Source of the DNA: Sterolibacterium sp.
GTDB lineage: Bacteria > Pseudomonadota > Gammaproteobacteria > Burkholderiales > Rhodocyclaceae
NCBI GenBank assembly: GCA_023258955.1
Contig: JAHFRE010000002.1
Coordinates: 22,878 to 86,877 of the forward strand
DNA length: 64,000 bases
Direction of reading: 5' to 3'
In this document: in pieces, positions 23,188 to 32,078 of the stretch
Layout: each line of letters opens with the position of its first letter
Numbering within the stretch: position 1 is the stretch's first letter
Notes under the pieces: model-generated
Database searches by the model: none
Seen by the model: only the letters and a program-made list of their open reading frames with translations
What the model was told of the DNA's origin: nothing
Translations under genes and position numbers: made by a program

Positions 23188-23631
23188 TCAGCGTGAATTG
23201 AACTTTTCGACCAGCATATTGAGCTTCGCCTGCTTCTCCCTGGCGGCTTGTTCTTCCCTTACCCTATCCGCCTGCTTATCCCTGCTGGCTTGCTCCGCCC
23301 TCAGCCTTTCGGCTTGTTTCTGAAACCTCTCACGGAGCGCCTGAAGAGCCTGCTGCCGCTGCTCTGCTGTAACGTCACCCGCTGGCAGCCCGTCAAGGTC
23401 AAACCGAGTTGCCGCCGCTGACAACACCTTGAGGTAGCGCGTCGACGTCGTGTGGAGCCTCATGGCTACTCGCAATTCCTGCATAGGAAAATCTGGCAGC
23501 CGCGCCTTGATCGCCTTATGAACGCCGAGTGCGAGAGGCTGACAGTCACGAAACACGCTGAAGCTTTCGGCAAGCTTATCGAGAACAGGATTTCGCGGAC
23601 GGCGCGGCTCCTTCGACTTGGTACGTGTCAT
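23188..23631 (-). CDS. ProQ/FinO-family RNA-binding protein
   Basis: A 147-residue RNA chaperone. Residues 14-95 carry the ProQ/FinO domain (CQPLALGVHKAIKARLPDFPMQEL, then LHTTSTRYLKVLSAAATRFDLDGLPAGDVT). The C-terminal 50 residues are a charged coiled coil of repeated KQAxRxRAEQAS-like units. Such proteins stabilise small RNAs or mRNA 3' ends; plasmid FinO represses conjugation. The basic N-tail adds RNA contacts. Accessory-region copies of this family are common. Confidence 0.9.
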   Translation of the reverse strand: MTRTKSKEPRRPRNPVLDKLAESFSVFRDCQPLALGVHKAIKARLPDFPMQELRVAMRLHTTSTRYLKVLSAAATRFDLDGLPAGDVTAEQRQQALQALRERFQKQAERLRAEQASRDKQADRVREEQAAREKQAKLNMLVEKFNSR

Positions 23632-23696
23632 CGACTATTGGCGTGACTAAATTGGTGTGGCAAGCATAGCGCATCTGCGAATGCTCGAGGGCCCTT

Positions 23697-23999
23697 CTAC
23701 TTCGGCCTTCCCATGGATAGCACTCCCCGCCTTGCGACCAGGTCTTCACATACGGACATGAAGTCTTTGTCGTTCTCTCCGTGTCTGCGGTAGTGCCTAA
23801 TGAGCTCGATGGCAATTTCGAAATAGTGCTGATCCAACGAACCAAGCTGGCTGACATCAAACGGAAAGGTACGGCCGCTGTAGAGGGACAGCACGAGGTC
23901 ACGCAACTTCTGGGCGCCACTGTGGTCTGCAAGCAGTATGTCACGGTGTTGCAAGAATGGGGACGGGGTTGGCCCAGCTTCTGCTATGTCTTGCGTCAT
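23697..23999 (-). CDS. Small unknown protein, DUF7673-like
   Basis: A 100-residue protein. GAQKLRDLVLSLYSGRTFPFDVSQLGSLDQHYFEIAIELIRHYRRH resembles DUF7673 proteins in helices and in the conserved D-x-x-x-L pattern before a long helix. No catalytic residues are seen. It lies between ProQ/FinO and a frameshifted gene in the leftward string. The family assignment is tentative. Confidence 0.55.
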   Translation of the reverse strand: MTQDIAEAGPTPSPFLQHRDILLADHSGAQKLRDLVLSLYSGRTFPFDVSQLGSLDQHYFEIAIELIRHYRRHGENDKDFMSVCEDLVARRGVLSMGRPK

Positions 24000-24052
24000 T
24001 GCCTGACCTCCTTAACAAGCGTACGGCTGAGTATCCATCGTGACGCCCTAGC

Positions 24053-24302
24053 TCAAGCCTTCCGATCATGAACCTCAGCATATACCGCAAAGTACAGGAT
24101 TGCCTTCTCTATCTGATCGATCACACTATCCGAGTTATTGGTCTCCAGAAAGAAATCTCGAGACTTCTCCGCTGATTCCTTCAGTGCCGCAGCCAGCTGC
24201 CGATTTATCGGGGTGCGTTTCGATCAAAGCCAACACCACACTATGCAGCGCCTGTATGGCGCAGTAAGCTTTTTCTTCTGTGAACGGCTCATCTTTGGAC
24301 AT
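24053..24302 (-). pseudogene. Frameshifted small protein gene
   Basis: Reading starts MSKDEPFTEEKAYCAIQAL (ATG 24302) and stops early at 24135. A second frame, shifted by one base within or near a CCCC run, continues as INRQLAAALKESAEKSRDFF and so on, ending at TGA 24053. Both parts are clearly protein-like and together make about 82 residues, so a single-base indel seems to have split one gene. It could be a real mutation, a sequencing error in a homopolymer, or programmed frameshifting. No function is known. Confidence 0.75.
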
Positions 24303-24310
24303 CTGCTTCC

Positions 24311-25177
24311 TCACCTATCCTGCATGTAGCGCGCGAATACGACCGGATTTGCCTCACGCAACTTCCTCCGATTATCAACCAACTCGGCATGGCGCCCTTT
24401 GCGTTCAAGCCACAACAAGTCCAGCACAAGACGGGCGCAATACTCCTGTCGAGTGTTTGCACCCTTCTGGGCAAGCCGCAAGCCGTTGGCAAGCCGGCTG
24501 TCACAGGTAACCGCCCACGCCGGGAACCAGGCAAAGTAGTCCACCGTGCCATCCCCTTCAAAATCCGTATCGAAGCTTCGCATGGCTCTTTCCAACTCTA
24601 GCAGGCACAGGCGTTCAGAAAGATACTGTGCACGCTTCCCATCCATCCAGGCGAGTTCCGCCAGTAGTGGCCAGATCCCGTCAAAGCCGGCAATCTGGTA
24701 CCGGGCTTCAATCATCCAGGCCATCGGCGCCGGCTGGCGCCGCCACGACTCGATACCTTCTATGCGCGGAATTGCGTCTGCCCAGCGTTCAGCGCGCAGC
24801 AGCAATGGCGCTGCGTGGAGATCCTCGCAGGCGGAATCGAAAGGGTAATCGGAGATAGACGCCGCCAGATCTGACCAGAGCGGTGAAAGCCAGCCTTTTG
24901 AAGCCGGCCCGAACACGGCTTGCGCTGCTGCCGCAACAGTACCTTCGATTTCTTGCAGGAGCGCCATAGCAGCCTCTGGCTGAAGAGGCTTAGGAACTGC
25001 TGAGTGCAAGTTCTCGCACAGCCGGGTGAACGCCGGCATTAGCGGATCTGCGCTATATTCAGCGGCAAGGGCAGACACGGCGCGCGAACATTCGCCGGCA
25101 TCACGCCTGCGCAAGGCATCGATGGCCGCGTTGCGCAAAATGACGTCGCGGCTGTGCTCGAAGATATCGAGTTGCAC
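24311..25177 (-). CDS. Unknown 288-residue helical protein
   Basis: MQLDIFEHSRDVILRNAAIDAL opens a protein built of short helical hairpins, with several tryptophans and an Ala-rich repeat look resembling tetratricopeptide or Sel1-like folds, though no exact repeat is seen. There is no signal peptide or membrane segment. I recognise it only as a protein seen in accessory strings of betaproteobacteria with no function. It sits 20 bases after the IHF-like gene, 8 bases before the frameshifted gene. Confidence 0.65.
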   Translation of the reverse strand: MQLDIFEHSRDVILRNAAIDALRRRDAGECSRAVSALAAEYSADPLMPAFTRLCENLHSAVPKPLQPEAAMALLQEIEGTVAAAAQAVFGPASKGWLSPLWSDLAASISDYPFDSACEDLHAAPLLLRAERWADAIPRIEGIESWRRQPAPMAWMIEARYQIAGFDGIWPLLAELAWMDGKRAQYLSERLCLLELERAMRSFDTDFEGDGTVDYFAWFPAWAVTCDSRLANGLRLAQKGANTRQEYCARLVLDLLWLERKGRHAELVDNRRKLREANPVVFARYMQDR

Positions 25178-25197
25178 TGACGGTTCTGGTGCGAGCC

Positions 25198-25515
25198 TCA
25201 GGAACTGCCAGCGTCGGCAACACTCGGCGACATAGCCCTGAGCACGACATTCCTCAATTTTGGGCCTGCGTGAAACGTAACGACGCGGCGCGCAGTGATC
25301 AGCGCTTCCTTCCCCGTCTTCGGATTACGCCCAGGGCGCGCCGGCTTGTCCCGCGACTGGAAGTTGCCGAAACCTGAGAGCTTTACGGCATCGCCGCTTT
25401 CCAGGGCAGCGCGCATCTCCTCGAAGAAGTTGTCAACCATGTCGCTGGCCTCGCGCTTGTTCAGGCCAACGGTCTCGACAAGAAGGACGGCAATATCGGC
25501 TTTGGTCAGTGTCAT
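25198..25515 (-). CDS. IHF alpha-like DNA-bending protein
   Basis: A 105-residue HU/IHF-fold protein beginning [27 protein letters not shown]. The alpha-subunit features are the DNA-intercalating RxGRNPKTG loop and [13 protein letters not shown]. It would bend DNA as a heterodimer or homodimer. Its place in an accessory string, not next to pheT, suggests a paralogue of the housekeeping gene. The start at 25515 is chosen because the family starts at this MTLTK; the longer frame adds no known residues. Confidence 0.88.
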   Translation of the reverse strand: MTLTKADIAVLLVETVGLNKREASDMVDNFFEEMRAALESGDAVKLSGFGNFQSRDKPARPGRNPKTGKEALITARRVVTFHAGPKLRNVVLRAMSPSVADAGSS

Positions 25516-25544
25516 GGGCGGAACCTTATGATTATCCACGAGAA

Positions 25545-25763
25545 TCAAGCCGCATTATCCAACTCCGCGCGAACCAACTCGGCGCCATGACCTTCGTCCA
25601 TCGAGTAGCTGCGGGAAGCAAGTCGCCAACCCTGACGCTTCTCAACCTCAATCCGCCGATCGAGTTCAGATTTGTCGGTCGTGAGCAAGCGCAGACGATC
25701 GGGCAGCATGCTCCCTGCCCTGCGCTGTGCCGCTGTCGCGGCAACTAGGGTTCTCTTTACCAT
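25545..25763 (-). CDS. Small GHGA-motif protein, copy 1 of 3
   Basis: A 72-residue protein. The C-terminal 45 residues contain [28 protein letters not shown]. The same block occurs in the proteins at 42114-42344 and 46493-46717, with Gly-Trp, Tyr-Ser, Asp-x-Gly-His-Gly-Ala and Leu conserved. No family I know has this signature. It is first in the leftward string, 29 bases before the IHF-like gene. Possible roles range from small regulator to antitoxin; none is shown. Confidence 0.7.
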   Translation of the reverse strand: MVKRTLVAATAAQRRAGSMLPDRLRLLTTDKSELDRRIEVEKRQGWRLASRSYSMDEGHGAELVRAELDNAA

Positions 25764-26009
25764 GAAGGGCCGTTCCCAAACAGACCATTTTACGAGCCGG
25801 CTACTGGGCTATCAAGGTTTATCCCTGCAGGTGACCGGGATCTCAGTGTGCATCCGGTCTACAAACCATTGCCGACCCTCGCGGCACGCGGTTGGCAGCT
25901 AGTGCGGATGCAAAATGAGCGTCTGGTCCTCGAAAACTTGGGTGCCCGCAACCGACCCATTCCGGCCGCCGACGAAATTCTCGACCGGACACCGGCGCGA
26001 ATCCAATGA
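25749..26009 (+). pseudogene. Possible eroded coding stretch
   Basis: An open frame without an early start codon reads as natural protein: PSRYxx-like aromatic start, then AARGWQLVRMQNERLVLENLGAR and RPIPAADEILDRTPARIQ before TGA. The first usable starts are GTG or ATG well inside it. It may be the 3' remnant of a degraded gene or non-coding sequence of good composition. Confidence 0.3.
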
Positions 26010-26397
26010 AAGAGGGAAGCGGTCGCCAAGTAAATGCGACGCGCATTTTGGCGCCAAGGTCAGGAATGCGACGGCTTGCAGCCGAAATGCCCTGGCCAAA
26101 GGTACTTCAGCACTCTGCAAACATCGGTCACCAACCGCTCGGTAGTTGCCACAGATCTATCGACCGGTGCTTACCGCATTGCTGGCATTGGGATTGAGGC
26201 TCGTATGAAATATACGTCTTCCAGCGGGAAGACGTGTCACCCAATCGTCAAGCTAGTTAAGCCGATCAATATGGCAGCTGCAATTCCCATCGGGAAGTGC
26301 CACGGTGAAAAATTGCCACTCCAGTCTTGGTGGCGTGCCCTCTAATATCGGGTTGCATCAATTGGGGACATACCTCATACCAACAACAGGAGATGAC
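25764..26397. other. Gap before the periplasmic MBL-fold gene
   Basis: Apart from the possible eroded frame at 25749-26009, I see only short unsupported frames (one at 26034-26345 in another phase). The last 60 bases hold the ribosome site AACAGGAGATGAC of the next gene. No repeat or terminator stands out. Confidence 0.5.
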
Positions 26398-27363
26398 ATG
26401 AACCTTTTAGTAATGAAGCGATTTGTATTCGCACTCTTGTGCAGTACCTTCGTCCATGCTGCCAGTGGCGCTGGTCAGGAGACAACACAAGCGATTGCAA
26501 AGGACGCGGGGCTCGACTTCCGATGGACTGGAAATGCGGGCTTCGAAGTGGTCCTACCGACGGGCGACCATGTGCTGGTCGATCCATGGCTCGACTCGGC
26601 GCCATACAACAAGCTGACGCTCGATAAGGTGACGCGAGCCGATTACATCTTGATAACCCATATCCATGGCGATCACGCGGACGACGTGAAGAAGATCCAA
26701 GAAAAGTTTCCGAAAGTCCGCATCTTCGTCGGTGCGCTGTCGGCAGAACCGCTCACAAAGTGGCAGAACCTGAATATTGCCAAGCTCTATAAAGTCATCG
26801 ACAGACAGGAGTTCGAGTTCGACGAGCTAAAGATCCAGGCCTTCGCTGGTCGCCATACGGAATCAACTTTCGGCAACTATTGCCACTGGGACGAACAAGG
26901 CGAAATGACGCATCAAAGTTGGGGGACGATGGATCTCTTCCACTACCTCATCACCGCCAAAGATGGAACCAGGTTCATGGTCTGGGCTGGCACACCTTCG
27001 GTGGACACCGCCTACCAGCTGAGAGGGCTAAAGCCAGATTTGGCCGCGGTCCACATTAGTCCGAAGCAGGACTTCAAGATCCTGTCACGAATAATGAATA
27101 GTATGGAAGTTGGCGTCATGATGCCGCATCACTACGATGCGTGGCCGACGATACTGCGCAAAATGCCGGCAGAGATTGGCAACTTTCCAACAGAAGTGCA
27201 GCCGCTCACGCCAGAGAATGTCATAGAGAAGATGATGGCCTATGTGCGCAAAACGCTCAGCGACGCCGGAACAAAAGCCAGCTTCTTCACCCCTGAACCG
27301 CACAAGTGGTACCACTTCGATCGTGCTACGAGAAAGGTGAGTCCCACCGGGGCACCTGCCTGA
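26398..27363 (+). CDS. Periplasmic metallo-beta-lactamase-fold hydrolase
   Basis: A 321-residue exported protein. MNLLVMKRFVFALLCSTFVHAASGA is a signal peptide with cleavage likely after the Ala-Ser-Gly stretch. The mature part has the MBL metal motif HIHGDHADD and further histidines (GRHTEST, MMPHHYDAW), of the UlaG-like Zn-hydrolase branch (beta-lactamase superfamily 2). It would hydrolyse a lactone, phosphoester or similar bond in the periplasm. Start at 26398 is fixed by AGGAGAT. Substrate unknown; it borders the organic-acid island, so a lactone is a fair guess. Confidence 0.82.
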   Translation: MNLLVMKRFVFALLCSTFVHAASGAGQETTQAIAKDAGLDFRWTGNAGFEVVLPTGDHVLVDPWLDSAPYNKLTLDKVTRADYILITHIHGDHADDVKKIQEKFPKVRIFVGALSAEPLTKWQNLNIAKLYKVIDRQEFEFDELKIQAFAGRHTESTFGNYCHWDEQGEMTHQSWGTMDLFHYLITAKDGTRFMVWAGTPSVDTAYQLRGLKPDLAAVHISPKQDFKILSRIMNSMEVGVMMPHHYDAWPTILRKMPAEIGNFPTEVQPLTPENVIEKMMAYVRKTLSDAGTKASFFTPEPHKWYHFDRATRKVSPTGAPA

Positions 27364-27370
27364 ATGATTT

Positions 27371-27422
27371 CCGGCACAGTCTGAGGAGCCCATCAGTGCG
27401 CCGCTCACTTTCACTGTGCCGG
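27371..27422. terminator. Inverted repeat between converging genes
   Basis: Perfect 10-bp arms (CCGGCACAGT and ACTGTGCCGG) enclose a 32-base loop, just after the MBL gene stop and before the end of the converging oxidoreductase gene. There is no T run, so it may be a weak bidirectional terminator. Confidence 0.4.
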
Positions 27423-27438
27423 TATCCGCGCCCCCTGG

Positions 27439-30400
27439 TTATGATACGGGACGGTTCTCCTGCCATGTCGCCAACAATTCCGCTTCACGTTGTTTGGCGT
27501 GCACCAGATGCTTGCGCTTGACGTGGCCGTACCCGCGAATCAGCTCTGGTAGCGAGGCGATCTCGATGGCAGTGCTTAGGCGCTGCTGGTCGAGGTCGTC
27601 CAGTATCCTGCCCATGAGGTGCTCGTAGTCAGCGACCAACTGGCGTTCCATGCGCCGATCTGCTTGATAAGCGAAGATATCGAAGGGCGTGTTCCGCAAA
27701 AATTTAAGTTTCGCTAGCGCCTTTAGTGCGTACAACATCCACGGCCCAAAGCTGCGCTTGGCCACTTCACCGGTAACCGGGTCGGTCCTGGCGAGCAGCG
27801 GCGGAGCGAAGTGGAATGTGACCCGGTAGCCGCCCTCGAAGGAGGCATCGATGCGATTGAGAAAGTCTGGATCGGTGTGCAAGCGGGCGACTTCGTATTC
27901 ATCCTTGTAGGCCAGCAGCTTGAAGTAATTGCGTGCTACGGCCTCGGTCAGTTGCGTACCGTCGACCAGGGCAGCTTCGATTCGCCGCACCCGGTCGATA
28001 AGTGCCGCGTATCGTTCGGCGTAGGCGTCATTTTGATAGGCGCTCAGGTATGCGGATCGCCTTGAAACAATCTGATCCAATCCTTGAGATGCGGATTCCT
28101 GCCCAATGTCCATCGCCATCGCGGCGGCGGCCCGCTTCACGGTGTCCAAGTCATGAGCAGCATTGCGGCCCCAGAGAAAGCTGCTCTTATTGCTGGCCAC
28201 GGCGGTGCCGTTGAGTTCGATGGCCTGCAAGATGGATTCCGCTGCGATGGGCACCATCCCTTTCTGGTAGCTGTAGCCGAGCATGAACAGATTGGTGGCG
28301 ATGGCGTCTCCCATCAGCGTGGTGGCCAGTCGCGAGGCATCGAGGTAGTCGGCATTGCCCGCGCCAATCGCTGCATCTATCCTTTGCTCCAATTTGGCGA
28401 TAGGGAAGCCTAGATCAACATGCTTGTTCAGGTCGCCACTAGCAGCCTGATCGGCGAAGTTGCGGACGAACTCGCCCGTAACCGACGCGTTGCTATTGAT
28501 CACCGCCCGAGTCTTGTCGAGGCGTACCCTGCTCAGGCTTTCCTCACTGGCCGTCACCACGATGTCGCAGCCAATCACGGCATTGACTTCGCCAATCCCT
28601 ATCCGTGGTGCATGGAGCTGACTGGAGTCCCAGCCTATGCGGACGTGAGAGGAGACCGCCCCGCCTTTTTGCGCCAGGCCGGTCATGTCGAGCACGGTGA
28701 CACCTTTGCCATCGATGTGTGCGGCCATGCCCAACAGAGCACCGATGGTGACGACGCCTGTGCCGCCGATGCCCGTGATCAAGATGCTGTAGGGTTCATC
28801 TAGAGCGGGTAAGCGTGGCTCTGGGAGGTCAACGGGTGGCTCGCAGGGCTTTTTGCGCCGCAGTTGCCCTCCCTCGATGGTTACGAAACTTGGGCAAAAG
28901 CCGCTGATGCAGGAAAAATCCTTGTTGCAGGAAGACTGGTCGATGGCGCGTTTCGAGCCAAACTCGGTCTCCACCGGCACCACCGACAAGCAGTTGGACT
29001 TGTTACTGCAGTCCCCGCAGCCTTCGCAGACCGCTTGATTGATGACAACGCGACGCGCCGGATCGGGAAGGGTGCCACGTTTGCGGCGACGACGCTTTTC
29101 TGCGGCGCAAGTCTGGTCGTAGATCAATGCCGAGACCAAGGGATACTGGCGCAACTCACGCTGAATCACGTCCAACTCGTCGCGATGACGCACCGGCACG
29201 CCAGGCGCTAGGTCTTTCTCGCCTGCAAATTTGCCAGGATCGTCGCTGACGACAACGATTTTCTGGACGCCTTCGGCGGCCAATTGCCTGCTCAGCATCG
29301 GGACGGTGAGTAGGCCGTCGACGGGCTGACCACCGGTCATGGCCACCGCGTCATTGAACAATATCTTGTAGGTGATTGGCACTTTTGCGGCAATCGCCGC
29401 GCGGATAGCCAGGATGCCAGAATGGAAGTAGGTGCCGTCGCCGAGATTGGCGAAAACGTGTTTGGTTTCAGTAAAGGGCTGCTGCCCAATCCAGGCGGCG
29501 CCCTCGCCCCCCATCTGGCAAAACAGCTTGTTTGCGGGATAGATGTTGGCCGCCATGCCATGGCAGCCGATACCTCCAGTGGCACGGCTACCCTCGGGCA
29601 CCTTGGTCGATCTGTTGTGCGGACAGCCAGAGCAAAAATAGGGCACCCGCTGCAGCAAATCCTGGGCAGGCAACTTGGCGCTTTCTCGATTCTCCGCCTC
29701 AGTTAGCAGGGCGATGATTCGCTCAGAGCGGTAGAAAGGCGCAATTCTCTGAGCGATCACTGTTGCGATCGTTGTGTGGGACAGATCGACAATCGGTGGC
29801 AATAGCCACTCGCCAGGGCCCGCCGCAACTTCTCCGGCGTCGCCGAATTTGCCGAGTACTCGGGGGCGCTTGCTATCTGACAGGGTGTAGAGCTGCTCCT
29901 TGAGCTGTGCCTCGAGCACGGATCGCTTTTCCTCGATCACCAGGATCTCATCCAGGCCCTCGGCGAAACGGAGAATCCCGAGAGGCTCGAGCGGCCATAC
30001 CATTCCCACCTTGAATACGCGCAAGCCGATTGCTGCCGCTGTCGGCTCGTCTATGCCCAACGAAGCGAGGGCTTGTCGCACGTCGAGGTAGGATTTGCCG
30101 GCCGTGAGGATGCCCAGACGCGCAGCCGGACTGTCCATGACCATGCGATCGAGGGCATTTTCTTTCGCATAGGCTTGCGCTGCCAAGAGCTTGTGCTTGA
30201 GCAGCCGCTCTTCCTGCGCTAGGAATTGATCGGGGCAGCGGATGCTGAGTCCATCAGCGGGCAGGATGAAATTCGCTGGCCGCTTGATCTGTACGCGCTG
30301 TAGTCCGATATCTACAGTCGCCGAGCTTTCGACCGTGTCTGTGGCCACCTTTAGCGCTATCCAGCAACCGGAATAACGAGACATGGCCCAGCCGTGGAGG

Positions 30401-30945
30401 CCATAGTCAAGAAACTCCTGCACGCCGGCCGGAGCAAGGATGGGAATGCCCACCGCCTGAAATATCTGTTCGCTCTGGTGGGGTAGGGTCGACGACTTGC
30501 AGGCGTGATCGTCTCCCGCGACAGCGACAACGCCGCCGAAGGGAGACGTGCCCGCGGCGTTGGCGTGGCGCAGTGCGTCGGCGCTCCGGTCAACGCCGGG
30601 GCCCTTCCCGTACCACATTCCCACTACACCATCGTGTCTGGCGCCCGGAAAGAGACTGACCTGCTGCGAACCCCAAATTGCCGTGACGGCCAACTCTTCG
30701 TTTATGCCGGGTACGAACTTGATACCGTGCCTGGCCAACTGCTTTGCCGCACGCCATAACTCGCTATCCAGCGCACCCAGGGGCGAACCGCGATAGCCTG
30801 AGATGAAGCCGGCGGTGTTCAGACCTTGGGCCTGGTCGCGCAAGCGCTGCATCTGCGGCAAGCGCACCAAGGCCTGAGTCCCTGTCAAGTAGGCGCTGCC
30901 CTCGATCAGTTCATATTTGTCGGAGAGCGAAACCGATGGCGTCAT
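27439..30945 (-). CDS. Fused indolepyruvate-type ferredoxin oxidoreductase
   Basis: A 1168-residue single-chain 2-oxoacid:acceptor oxidoreductase. Residues 1-630 form the TPP-binding and alpha-type domains (start YLTGTQALVRLPQMQRLRDQ, GYRGSPLGALD). Cysteines for Fe-S clusters cluster at about 637-651 (VCEGCGDCSNKSNC). The gamma-type domain begins at about 720 (ILITGIGGTGVVTIGAL). It converts a 2-oxoacid and CoA to acyl-CoA, CO2 and reduced carrier. Aryl- and branched-chain pyruvates are usual substrates. The ATG overlaps the stop of the LeuB-like gene (TAATG), so the two are coupled. Confidence 0.93.
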   Translation of the reverse strand: MTPSVSLSDKYELIEGSAYLTGTQALVRLPQMQRLRDQAQGLNTAGFISGYRGSPLGALDSELWRAAKQLARHGIKFVPGINEELAVTAIWGSQQVSLFPGARHDGVVGMWYGKGPGVDRSADALRHANAAGTSPFGGVVAVAGDDHACKSSTLPHQSEQIFQAVGIPILAPAGVQEFLDYGLHGWAMSRYSGCWIALKVATDTVESSATVDIGLQRVQIKRPANFILPADGLSIRCPDQFLAQEERLLKHKLLAAQAYAKENALDRMVMDSPAARLGILTAGKSYLDVRQALASLGIDEPTAAAIGLRVFKVGMVWPLEPLGILRFAEGLDEILVIEEKRSVLEAQLKEQLYTLSDSKRPRVLGKFGDAGEVAAGPGEWLLPPIVDLSHTTIATVIAQRIAPFYRSERIIALLTEAENRESAKLPAQDLLQRVPYFCSGCPHNRSTKVPEGSRATGGIGCHGMAANIYPANKLFCQMGGEGAAWIGQQPFTETKHVFANLGDGTYFHSGILAIRAAIAAKVPITYKILFNDAVAMTGGQPVDGLLTVPMLSRQLAAEGVQKIVVVSDDPGKFAGEKDLAPGVPVRHRDELDVIQRELRQYPLVSALIYDQTCAAEKRRRRKRGTLPDPARRVVINQAVCEGCGDCSNKSNCLSVVPVETEFGSKRAIDQSSCNKDFSCISGFCPSFVTIEGGQLRRKKPCEPPVDLPEPRLPALDEPYSILITGIGGTGVVTIGALLGMAAHIDGKGVTVLDMTGLAQKGGAVSSHVRIGWDSSQLHAPRIGIGEVNAVIGCDIVVTASEESLSRVRLDKTRAVINSNASVTGEFVRNFADQAASGDLNKHVDLGFPIAKLEQRIDAAIGAGNADYLDASRLATTLMGDAIATNLFMLGYSYQKGMVPIAAESILQAIELNGTAVASNKSSFLWGRNAAHDLDTVKRAAAAMAMDIGQESASQGLDQIVSRRSAYLSAYQNDAYAERYAALIDRVRRIEAALVDGTQLTEAVARNYFKLLAYKDEYEVARLHTDPDFLNRIDASFEGGYRVTFHFAPPLLARTDPVTGEVAKRSFGPWMLYALKALAKLKFLRNTPFDIFAYQADRRMERQLVADYEHLMGRILDDLDQQRLSTAIEIASLPELIRGYGHVKRKHLVHAKQREAELLATWQENRPVS

Positions 30946-32036
30946 TATGCGAGGTCACCCTCGATCGCATCTACAATGGATGCTCCCATCTCGGCGGTGC
31001 CGACTTTGCGCGTATGCGGCTGGTAGATATCCGCAGTTCGCAATCCGCTTTTCAAGACCTTGTTGATCGCGGATTCAACGCGTGTCGCGAGGTCAGTGCG
31101 GGCAAGCGAGTGACGCAGCATCAAGGCGACGCAGCGTATGCTGGCAATGGGATTGGCGACATCTTTACCCGCGATGTCGAACGCAGAGCCGTGGCCCGGT
31201 TCGTAGAGTCCGAGCCCTGCCTCATTGAACATCGCGGATGCGGGCAGTCCAACCGAGCCTGTGAGCACTGAGGCGACGTCGGAAAGTATGTCGCCGAACA
31301 GATTGGCAGTGACGATGACGTCAAAGTATTTTGGCTGGGTCACCAACCTCATGGCGACGTTGTCGGCAAACACGTGGGTCAGTTCCACGTCCGGATATTC
31401 CTGCCCCACCTCGCTGACAACGCGACGCCAAAGGCGAGACGTTTCCAGGACGTTAGCTTTGTCGGCGCTGCAGAGCCTGCGGCCACGGCTTCGGGCGACC
31501 TTGAACGCGATGTGGGCGATTCGGCGGACTTCGCCATCGGCGTAGCGCATGGTATCGAATCCTTCTGCCTCGCCTAGGAACGGACCGTCGGCTGCCGTGC
31601 GCTGACCACGGGGCTTGCCGAAGTAGACGTCTCCACCGAGCTCGCGCACGATGACGACGTCGAGGCCGGACACCAATTCCGCGCGCAGCGGCGACATGGC
31701 AGCCAGGTCGCTGTCGATCTGGATCTGGCGCAGGCTGGAAAACAGCCCAAGCCCCTGGCGCAAGCCGCCGATCGCGGAGTCCGGACGCAGGGGGCCGAGG
31801 TGGTCGTATCGGGCGTCACCGACGGCACCAAACAATATGGCATCGGCAGCCTTGGCAAGAGCGAAGGTGGATTCGGGCAGGGGATGGCCGCATTGTAAAT
31901 AGGCCGTGGCGCCAACCGGTGCTTCGTGCAGCTCTGCCTCCAAACCACGGGCGATCAGGGTCTGCAAGACCTTTACCGACTGAGCGACGATTTCGATACC
32001 AATGCCGTCACCGGGCAATATTGCGATCTTCTTCAC
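30945..32036 (-). CDS. leuB-like: Isopropylmalate dehydrogenase-like decarboxylase
   Basis: A 363-residue beta-decarboxylating dehydrogenase of the LeuB/Icd family. Motifs are GDGIGIEIV at 8-16, VIVRELGGDVYFGKPRG, TANLFGDILSDVAS and EPGHGSAFDIAGKD with the NAD-binding pattern of the NAD-dependent branch. It oxidises a 2-hydroxy-3-carboxylic acid with loss of CO2, giving a 2-oxoacid. The substrate loop GGLRQGLGLFSSLR differs from common LeuB sequences, so the side chain accepted is uncertain. It lies 42 bases after the dehydratase and overlaps the next gene. A role in leucine synthesis seems less likely than catabolism. Confidence 0.88.
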   Translation of the reverse strand: MKKIAILPGDGIGIEIVAQSVKVLQTLIARGLEAELHEAPVGATAYLQCGHPLPESTFALAKAADAILFGAVGDARYDHLGPLRPDSAIGGLRQGLGLFSSLRQIQIDSDLAAMSPLRAELVSGLDVVIVRELGGDVYFGKPRGQRTAADGPFLGEAEGFDTMRYADGEVRRIAHIAFKVARSRGRRLCSADKANVLETSRLWRRVVSEVGQEYPDVELTHVFADNVAMRLVTQPKYFDVIVTANLFGDILSDVASVLTGSVGLPASAMFNEAGLGLYEPGHGSAFDIAGKDVANPIASIRCVALMLRHSLARTDLATRVESAINKVLKSGLRTADIYQPHTRKVGTAEMGASIVDAIEGDLA

Positions 32037-32078
32037 GAGGCATGGTCCTTCGGTAGTTGCGCACTATGCGCTCAATCA

